64,000 nucleotides of DNA from G963663495 sp963663495. GTDB taxonomy: Bacteria; Bacteroidota; Rhodothermia; Rhodothermales; Bin80. Shown in pieces: positions 57,675 through 64,000 of this stretch. A program made the position numbers and the translations under genes. How positions within the stretch are numbered: the stretch's first letter is position 1; every line of letters begins with the position of its first letter. The stretch lies in NCBI GenBank assembly GCA_963663495.1, contig OY760427.1:1922001-1986000 (forward strand), given 5' to 3'. The notes under the pieces were generated by a model. The model saw only the letters and a list, made by a program, of their open reading frames with translations, did no database searches and was not told the origin of the DNA.

Positions 57675-60660
57675 ATGGATGATCCCGTGCGAACGCCAAT
57701 GTTGACTGGCTCCGTCGCGATTGTGGGGATGGCATGTCGGTTTCCCGGGGGGGAGGGATTGGAGGGTTTCCGCGAGCTTCTGCGATCTGGTGGTGATGCG
57801 GTTGTGGAGGGGGAGCCGGGGTCGGGCAGAGGCAGGATCGGGTGTCTTTTCCGGGACGATTGGGGCCCGCCGGATCCGCGAAGATACGGGGCGTTTATTG
57901 AGGATCCGTACCGGTTTGATGCGGCGTTCTTCGGCATTTCGGACAATGAGGCGCGCCTCATGGATCCGCAGCACCGGCTTCTTCTTGAGGTAAGCTGGCA
58001 TGCGTTGGAGAATGCCGCTATTTCGCCTGGCGACCTGGCGGGCAGTAGGACGGGTGTGTTTGCCGGTGTTGGTGACAGCGGATACCGGGAGCGTTTTCCT
58101 GCCGACGAGGCTGCGACCATCTACGCGGCGATTGGCAACACTCCGAGTACGGCGATTGGTCGTATCGCCTATGTCTTGGGGTTTGAGGGTCCGGCGTTGG
58201 CGGTTGGTACGGCGAGTTCGTCGTCACTTGTGGCGGTGCATCAGGCGATACTTGCTCTTGAGCGGGGCGAGGCGGATATGGCGCTGGCGGGTGGGGTGAA
58301 TCTGATTCTTTCTCCGACGCGTACAGAGGTATATGCGAACGGTGGCATGCTTGCGGGGGATGGTCGGTGCCGTTCTTTTGCGGCGGCAGCGCAGGGGTAT
58401 GTGCGGGGTGAGGGTTGCGGGATTGTGGTGCTTGAGCCGCTTGCTCGGGCGGAGGCGGCCGGGCGTCGTATTCTGGGAGTGATTCGGGGGTCGGCGGTGA
58501 ACCAGGACGGGGCGAGTGCAGGTTTGACGGTGCCGCGCGGTAGTGCGCAGGTGCGTCTGATAGAGGAGGCGTTGGGGCGGGCGGGTTGGTCTCCGACGGA
58601 TGTGGACTATCTTGAGGGTCACGGATCTGGAACTCCGGTGGGGGATCCTGTTGAGGTGGATGCGGCGCTTGGGGTATACGGGCGTGGACGGTTGCGGGAG
58701 GATTCGTTGCTGCTGGGTTCGGTGAAGACAAATGTGGGTCACTTGGAGGAGGCGGCGGGGATAGCGGGGCTGATCAAGCTGGTGCTGGCGCTGGAGGAGG
58801 GTGTGATTGCGCGGCAGCTTCACTTTGATGAGCCGAATCCGCGTATTTCCTGGGGGGAGTTGCCGGTCCGGGTCGTGACGGAGTCCACGCGGTGGCCGCG
58901 GCGGAAGGGGCGGCGGATGCGCGGGGCGGTGAGTTCGTTTGGGCTTTCCGGGACGAATGCGCATGTGCTGGTGGAGGCGTATCCTGGTCGGGAGCCTGTC
59001 GTGGAGGAGCGGGGTCGTGTACGCATGTTGCCGCTTTCTGCCAGGACGCCGGAGGCGCTCGGCCGGCTGGCGGGCCAATACCGGTCCTGGCTGGCGGATG
59101 AGACGGTATCGCTTCGCGGCTTGGCGTGGACGGCGTCGATGGGACGGACGCATTTTGGGGTTCGCGCCGGGTTGGTGTTTCGGGGCACGCGGGGGTTGGA
59201 TGCGGCGCTCAGGGAGGTGGAGGCAGGTGAGCGCGCCGTGCATGCGCGATCTTCGCCGAAGGTGGCGTTTGTGTTTTCTGGGCGTGTGTTTTCTGGGCAC
59301 AGCGAACGGTGGTCGGGGATGGGCAGGATGCTGTACCGGAGCGAGGCGGCAGTCCGGGAGGTGCTGGACCGCTGCGACATTCTTTTCAGGGAGGAGTGTG
59401 GTGGGCGCCTGTTGCCGGTGATGTTCGGGGAGGACGGGCCGGAGGGGGGGCGGAATGCGATGGTTTGGAGGCAGCCGGCGATATATGCGCTGGGTTGTGC
59501 GCTGGGTGCGCTTTGGCGTAAGTGGGGGATTTGTCCGGCGGTGGTGTTTGGCCACGGTATTGGCGAGGTAGCGGCAGCGCATGTGGCGGGGATGCTCACC
59601 CTTGAGCAGGGGATGCGGTTTGCTATTGAGCGGGGGCGGTTGATGGCGGCGTTGCCTTCGGGGGGAGCGATGGGTGCGGTTTTCCTGACGGCTGAGGAGG
59701 CGGTTGATCGGATACCGGAGCTTGGGGTTGGGGGGCTTGCGCTTACTGCTGACAACGGTGAGCACCAGGTGCTTTGCGGTACGCGGGAGCAGTTGGACAA
59801 GGTGCTGGGGCGGCTTGAGGCGGAAGGGGTGCGGACGGCAGCGCTTCCGTCATGTGAAGTGGCGTCTGTTGATTTGGCGGATCCGATTCTGGACGCTGTT
59901 GAGCAGGCGGGTGGCAGGATGGTTCCGGTGGCCGGGTCACTGCCTTTCGTGAGCAGCGTGACCGGTAGGGAGGTGCGGGGTCTGGAGGAGCTGGACGGGC
60001 AGTATTGGCGTCAACAGATCCGGCAGATGCGATTTGTGCAGGCGGTTGGCGCGCTTTCGGAGCTTGGGGTAGGTATACTTTTGGATGTGGGGTTTCGGGG
60101 CCGGGCGGCGTGGTTGGCACACGGGGCGTGGCCTGTGGGAGCTCGGGCCCCTGTGGTGGTGCCGGCGCTTTCCGGGGTGTTGGAGGCGGGCGAGGGGGTA
60201 TACCCGGCGGTTGCGCGGGTATGGGAAGCGGGGGCACCGGTATCGTTGTCGGGTTGTTTTGGCGGGGAGCGTCCTCTGCGGGTACCCGCGCCGGGATATC
60301 CGTTTGAGGGACGGCGGTACCGGATTGACGGGTCGGGGGAAGGCACCGGGGATGCGGATTCTGCTCCCACCGGGCCGGTGGAGGTATTGCCGATGTTGCG
60401 TAGACGTAGCCTTGAGGCCCTGGTGGTTCGGGAGGCACAGAGTCTTGCGCGATTGGATGCGTCGCCGGGGGCGGAAGCGAACTTTTTTGCGTTGGGGCTT
60501 GAGTCGTTGCAGATTGTGGATTTGCGGAACCGGCTGAATCAGGCGCTCGGTGGTCGGTACACGGTGTCGCATGCGGAGATGTTCGCGCATCCGAGTTCGG
60601 CGCGTTTGGCGGTTCATGTGGCGCATCGGATGGCAACGTCGGTCCGGCAGCGGCCGGTGC
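57675..60660 (+). other. PKS module 1: KS(C to S)-AT(inactive)-ACP
   Basis: All three domains are full length without stop or frameshift, yet the two catalytic domains have lost their nucleophiles. KS with Cys replaced by Gln or Ser but with both His kept is the layout of decarboxylating loading KS domains. That role would need a charged ACP, which AT1 cannot supply, so a trans-acting or neighbouring AT, or a starter passed in trans, must be assumed. Confidence 0.8.
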
Positions 60661-63600
60661 GGCAGCGGAGAGGGGTACGGAGTCAGGATCCGATTGCTGT
60701 TGTGGGGATAGGCTGCCGTTTCCCCGGGGGGCGCGGAGTGGACGAGTTTTGGCGGAGTTTGGCGGAGGGTCGTGATCTGATTACGCGCGGTCGTCCGGGT
60801 GGAGCGCTTGATGGTGCGGGGGCGCGGGATTGGGGGGCCTACCTGCCGGAGTTAGACCGTTTTGATGCCGAGTTTTTCCGGATTGCGCCGGTTGAGGCGG
60901 AGCTGATGGATCCTCAGCAGCGGCTTCTTCTGGAGGTGAGTTGGGAGGCGTTTGAGGCTGCGGGGATTGCGCCCGGAGGTCTCCGTAGCAGTCGGACCGG
61001 GGTGTTTGCCGCGATGTTCACGAACGACTACCAGAGTTTGGTAGCGGAGAGTGCGCCGGGTCTATATCGTTCGACGGGGTCGAGTTTTTCGGCGGCGATC
61101 GGGCGGGTAGCGTACACGTTTGGTTTGGAGGGTCCTGCGATTGCGGTGGACACGGCGTGTTCGGGATCTTTGGTGGCGATCCATCAGGCGATCATGTGTC
61201 TGGAGCGGGGTGAGATTGATCTGGCATTGGCGGGGGGTGTGAACACGATTCTGACATCACAGCTGACGGATTCGTTTGCGGCTGCGGGAATGTTGGCACC
61301 GGACGGTCGCTGCAAGACGTTTGATGCGGCGGCGAACGGGTATGTGCGGGGTGAGGGGTGCGGGCTTCTGGTGTTGGAGCGGTTGTCGGATGCGAGGGCC
61401 GGGGGGCGGCAGGTGTTGGGTTTGATTTTGGGCAGTGCGGTGAATCAGGACGGGGCCAGTGCGGGGCTGACGGTGCCGAACGGGCTGGCACAGGAGCGTG
61501 TGATTGAGGAGGCGCTTGCGCGGGCGGGTGTTGCGCCTGCTTCGGTGGATTATCTGGAGGCGCACGGTACGGGGACGCCCCTTGGGGATCCGATTGAGCT
61601 TGAGGCTGCGGCTGCGGCGTACGGGGAGGGTCGGGAGGCGGAGCGTCCACTCCTGGTGGGTTCGGTGAAGACGAATATCGGCCATCTTGAGGCTGCGGCA
61701 GGGGTTGCCGGGGTGATTAAGGTATTGCTCTCAATGCGCGAGGGCGTGCTTCCGGGCAGTCTGCACTATGAGAATCCCAATCCGCGGCTGGACTGGAAGG
61801 ATCTTCCCCTGGCGGTAGTTCGGGAGGCGACACCATGGACGGAGGGGCAACGCCCACAAAGGGCGGCCATCAGTTCGTTCGGGTATTCAGGGACAAACGC
61901 GCACATTATCCTGGAGACCCCAAGTGCGCCGAAGCGTGAGCGAGATGATCCTGTGCGGGCGGTGCGGGTGTTTCCGTTATCGGGTACTTCCACGGCGGCG
62001 GTGCGCGAACTTGCCCGGCGATATGTGCGCCACGTGCGTCCGACGGGAGGCGTGCCTTCCTGGCTCGCCGATGCGGCGTGGACGGCAGGGACGGGGCGGA
62101 GCCACCTGGGTCGCCGTGCGGCGGTGGTCTTTCGTGATGTTGCCTCCCTCAAATCGGGGCTTCGCCGGATTGGGGAGGGGGAAGCGGTAGTTGGTGCCGT
62201 GCCGGGAGGTCCGGTAGTGTTTCTTTACACCGGTCAGGGGAGCCAGTGGACGGGTATGGGGCGGGAGCTCTATGAGACCGAGCCGGTGTTTCGGGCGGTT
62301 TTGGACAGGTGTGAGGAGGTGTTCCGCCAGGAGCGGGGTGCGTCGCTGCTGAAGGTGATGTTTGAGGATGCGACCGGGCTGCTGGACCGGACAGAGTGGA
62401 CACAGCCGGCGCTCTATGCGCTGGAGAGCGGGCTGACTGCGCTATGGGTGAGCGTGGGAGTACGGCCCGACATGGTCTTCGGGCACAGCGTGGGAGAGGT
62501 CGCGGCGGCGGCCGCGGCGGGCGCCTTTGACTTGGAGACGGGGATGCGGTTTGCCACGCGCCGCGGTGCGCTGATGGGTTCGCTTCCTGCGGGCGGTGCG
62601 ATGGCGGCGGTATTTGCTTCGTCGGATCGGGTGCGTGATGCGTTTTTGGAGGGCGTAGAGCTGGCAGCCGACAACGGTACGCACCAGGTGGTGACCGGGC
62701 CGGAGGCCGCCATGGATGCGCTTATGCAGTCCTTTGAAGACGAAGGGTTGCGGGTGGTCCGTCTTCAGACGAGCCACGCCTTCCACAGCGCGCTGATGGA
62801 GCCGGTGCTGGCGGAGCTGGAAGCGGCGGCGCCCGAGGGTTCGGCTCCCTCCGTACGGCTGGTAAGCAATGTTACCGGGCGTGTGCTGGAAGGCGCTCCC
62901 GACGGAGCGTACTGGCGGCGGCAGGCGCGCGAGCCGGTCCAGTTTCAGGGGGCAGTGCGGACACTGGCAGCACTGGACGTAGGGTTACTCCTGGAGATTG
63001 GGCCGCACAGTGTTTTGGGGCCGATGGCGGCGCTTGCCTGGCCGCGCGCCGAGGCGCCCACTGTGATTGCGAGCCAGCAGCGCGGCGGGAGCGGGGACTA
63101 TGCCCTCGCGGTGGCGGGTGCGTACGAGGCGGGTCTTAACATAGCCTTTGAGGGTCTGTTTGTCGGGGAGCGGCGGCGGCGGGTCTCGCTGCCGACCTAT
63201 CCCTTCCGGGGGGAACGCTTCTGGATACCACCCCTGGAGCGTTTAAGGGTGGAGGCGGGACATACGCTTCTTGGGGTGCGGCGGGATTCCCGGGATGGGG
63301 AGCATTCTTTTGAGAGACAGCTTCTAAGTCGGGATCCGGCGTGGCTGGCGGACCACCGGGTGTTCGGCGAAGTGGTTGCCCCTGGCGCGCTCTACGCGGC
63401 GCAGGTGGCGGAGGCGCTTCGGGTAACGCATCACGAGTTTCCTTTTGTGATGGAGGAGGCCGTGATCACGCGTCCGCTGGTGCTGTCGGATGCCGACGGT
63501 CGGCTGGTTCAGGTGGTGCTTGGCGAGGATCGCACATGGGTGGTCGTCAGCAGGGACGGCGGGGAGCAATGGCTGACGCACGCCGAAGGCCGGTGGGCAC

Positions 63601-64000
63601 CCATTGCCGTGGCTGCTTCTGAGCCGGCGGATCTCGGCATGTTGCAGGCGGCCCTTGTTCAGGTGGATGCGGGCCTTAGGTCAGGTCTTGCCGGGCTTGA
63701 GTACGGGCCGGCCTTCTGCGGTTTGGCCCGGCTCTGGTCGGGCCCTGGCGAGGCACTGGGCGAGGTGGTACTGCCGGCGGGGACGGATCACAAGAATCTG
63801 CTGGCACATCCGGTGCTGCTGGATGCGTGTTTCCAGGTGTTGGGAGGGATCCCGGATCTGGAAGGAGCCGGGGGCACATGGCTACCGATCGGCTGGGACC
63901 GACTGGTGTTGTACGATGCGCTACCGGATCGTGTCTATTGCCGGGCGCTGTACCGTGGCGAAGAAGGGGGGACGCGCCGGATAGAGTTTTGGCTATACAC
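57675..64000 (+). CDS. Modular type I polyketide synthase, N-terminal 2108 residues (continues beyond window)
   Basis: Open from ATG 57675 to the window end. Domains: KS1 (residues ~12-440), AT1 (~530-830), ACP1 (~905-990), KS2 (~1006-1435), AT2 (~1515-1830) and DH (~1863 onward). KS1 has AVGTASSSSLVAVH, with Ser181 in place of the nucleophile Cys, while His316 and His356 remain. AT1 has GHGIGE (Gly628 for Ser) and EVAS for HAFH, so it should not load an acyl group. ACP1 keeps LGLESL with Ser944. KS2 is complete (VDTACSGSL, Cys1162). AT2 is complete (YTGQGSQW, GHSVGE Ser1605, HAFH), with the signature usual for malonyl-CoA. DH shows H1894-x3-G-x4-P (DHRVFGEVVAPG) and Asp2050 (LLDACFQ). It is probably a loading or starter protein plus first extension module with a reducing loop. 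High-GC codon use differs from the housekeeping genes. Confidence 0.93.
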   Translation, partial: MDDPVRTPMLTGSVAIVGMACRFPGGEGLEGFRELLRSGGDAVVEGEPGSGRGRIGCLFRDDWGPPDPRRYGAFIEDPYRFDAAFFGISDNEARLMDPQHRLLLEVSWHALENAAISPGDLAGSRTGVFAGVGDSGYRERFPADEAATIYAAIGNTPSTAIGRIAYVLGFEGPALAVGTASSSSLVAVHQAILALERGEADMALAGGVNLILSPTRTEVYANGGMLAGDGRCRSFAAAAQGYVRGEGCGIVVLEPLARAEAAGRRILGVIRGSAVNQDGASAGLTVPRGSAQVRLIEEALGRAGWSPTDVDYLEGHGSGTPVGDPVEVDAALGVYGRGRLREDSLLLGSVKTNVGHLEEAAGIAGLIKLVLALEEGVIARQLHFDEPNPRISWGELPVRVVTESTRWPRRKGRRMRGAVSSFGLSGTNAHVLVEAYPGREPVVEERGRVRMLPLSARTPEALGRLAGQYRSWLADETVSLRGLAWTASMGRTHFGVRAGLVFRGTRGLDAALREVEAGERAVHARSSPKVAFVFSGRVFSGHSERWSGMGRMLYRSEAAVREVLDRCDILFREECGGRLLPVMFGEDGPEGGRNAMVWRQPAIYALGCALGALWRKWGICPAVVFGHGIGEVAAAHVAGMLTLEQGMRFAIERGRLMAALPSGGAMGAVFLTAEEAVDRIPELGVGGLALTADNGEHQVLCGTREQLDKVLGRLEAEGVRTAALPSCEVASVDLADPILDAVEQAGGRMVPVAGSLPFVSSVTGREVRGLEELDGQYWRQQIRQMRFVQAVGALSELGVGILLDVGFRGRAAWLAHGAWPVGARAPVVVPALSGVLEAGEGVYPAVARVWEAGAPVSLSGCFGGERPLRVPAPGYPFEGRRYRIDGSGEGTGDADSAPTGPVEVLPMLRRRSLEALVVREAQSLARLDASPGAEANFFALGLESLQIVDLRNRLNQALGGRYTVSHAEMFAHPSSARLAVHVAHRMATSVRQRPVRQRRGVRSQDPIAVVGIGCRFPGGRGVDEFWRSLAEGRDLITRGRPGGALDGAGARDWGAYLPELDRFDAEFFRIAPVEAELMDPQQRLLLEVSWEAFEAAGIAPGGLRSSRTGVFAAMFTNDYQSLVAESAPGLYRSTGSSFSAAIGRVAYTFGLEGPAIAVDTACSGSLVAIHQAIMCLERGEIDLALAGGVNTILTSQLTDSFAAAGMLAPDGRCKTFDAAANGYVRGEGCGLLVLERLSDARAGGRQVLGLILGSAVNQDGASAGLTVPNGLAQERVIEEALARAGVAPASVDYLEAHGTGTPLGDPIELEAAAAAYGEGREAERPLLVGSVKTNIGHLEAAAGVAGVIKVLLSMREGVLPGSLHYENPNPRLDWKDLPLAVVREATPWTEGQRPQRAAISSFGYSGTNAHIILETPSAPKRERDDPVRAVRVFPLSGTSTAAVRELARRYVRHVRPTGGVPSWLADAAWTAGTGRSHLGRRAAVVFRDVASLKSGLRRIGEGEAVVGAVPGGPVVFLYTGQGSQWTGMGRELYETEPVFRAVLDRCEEVFRQERGASLLKVMFEDATGLLDRTEWTQPALYALESGLTALWVSVGVRPDMVFGHSVGEVAAAAAAGAFDLETGMRFATRRGALMGSLPAGGAMAAVFASSDRVRDAFLEGVELAADNGTHQVVTGPEAAMDALMQSFEDEGLRVVRLQTSHAFHSALMEPVLAELEAAAPEGSAPSVRLVSNVTGRVLEGAPDGAYWRRQAREPVQFQGAVRTLAALDVGLLLEIGPHSVLGPMAALAWPRAEAPTVIASQQRGGSGDYALAVAGAYEAGLNIAFEGLFVGERRRRVSLPTYPFRGERFWIPPLERLRVEAGHTLLGVRRDSRDGEHSFERQLLSRDPAWLADHRVFGEVVAPGALYAAQVAEALRVTHHEFPFVMEEAVITRPLVLSDADGRLVQVVLGEDRTWVVVSRDGGEQWLTHAEGRWAPIAVAASEPADLGMLQAALVQVDAGLRSGLAGLEYGPAFCGLARLWSGPGEALGEVVLPAGTDHKNLLAHPVLLDACFQVLGGIPDLEGAGGTWLPIGWDRLVLYDALPDRVYCRALYRGEEGGTRRIEFWLY
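60661..64000 (+). other. PKS module 2: KS-AT(malonyl)-DH-...
   Basis: Starts at DPIAVVGIGCRFPGG after a short Arg-rich linker. All catalytic residues of KS, AT and the visible DH are present. KR, possible ER and ACP are expected after 64000. Confidence 0.85.

Noticed and set aside
58018..60636. Long minus-strand open frames opposite the PKS
   Set aside because: They consist of Pro/Arg/His-rich translations of a GC-rich gene on the other strand and show no domain; shadows of the PKS.

Overview
The window looks like a chromosome segment of a mobile-element-rich bacterium in the Bacteroidota/Rhodothermota neighbourhood. This placement is inference, resting on the EF-P N-terminus and the BshB1, PhoU-like, DUF4105 and BamD genes next to HrcA-GrpE-DnaJ. 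No 16S gene is present to confirm it.

Layout. 1-1250: transposon debris (IS66 TnpC fragment, 3' end of an IS1634-like element) and a small ORF with a repeated palindromic tail. 1400-9872: tRNA-His, tRNA-Glu, a DUF4105 protein, nth, gpmI, sppA and the hrcA-grpE-dnaJ heat-shock cluster. 9873-11237: decayed DNA with a palindromic repeat. 11238-25274: an almost uninterrupted housekeeping block (flavin reductase, leuS, bshB1, efp-accB-accC, gcvH, guaA, a periplasmic-binding-like protein, bamD, nadD, PhoU-like, thioredoxin-like, NhaC-like antiporter). 25848-28156: an IS1634-like element. 28664-35282: an orphan giant PglX/DrmMI-like adenine methyltransferase, a class I amidotransferase and prmC. 35400-57600: a dense transposon graveyard broken only by a nitrilase-family gene (54534). 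57675-end: a modular type I polyketide synthase that runs off the window.

Most interesting items. (1) A complete 3.9-kb IS256/Mutator-type transposon (41522-45438) has 30-bp perfect terminal inverted repeats and a 9-bp target duplication. It carries two tandem genes: a canonical transposase and, upstream, a near-collinear paralogue in which the catalytic D-D-E reads D-P-A. Behind them lies about 1.4 kb of non-coding DNA made of a four-fold repeat. (2) The first PKS module keeps an open frame and an intact ACP, but its KS has Ser for Cys and its AT has lost the catalytic Ser, the catalytic His and the usual GQG loop; the next module is intact. (3) Two TnpB (IS200/IS605-type) elements are both split at the same place by a 17-18-nt duplication, and both abut the same palindromic repeat. 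(4) One TnpB copy is interrupted by an IS1634-like element that is itself interrupted by a DUF772-type IS, giving a datable three-level nest.

The housekeeping genes run in likely operons with very short gaps or 1-4-nt overlaps (hrcA-grpE-dnaJ; leuS-bshB1; accB-accC; gcvH-guaA-19738-bamD-nadD-22620-23268-23835). The accessory half has few intact genes and many broken ones.
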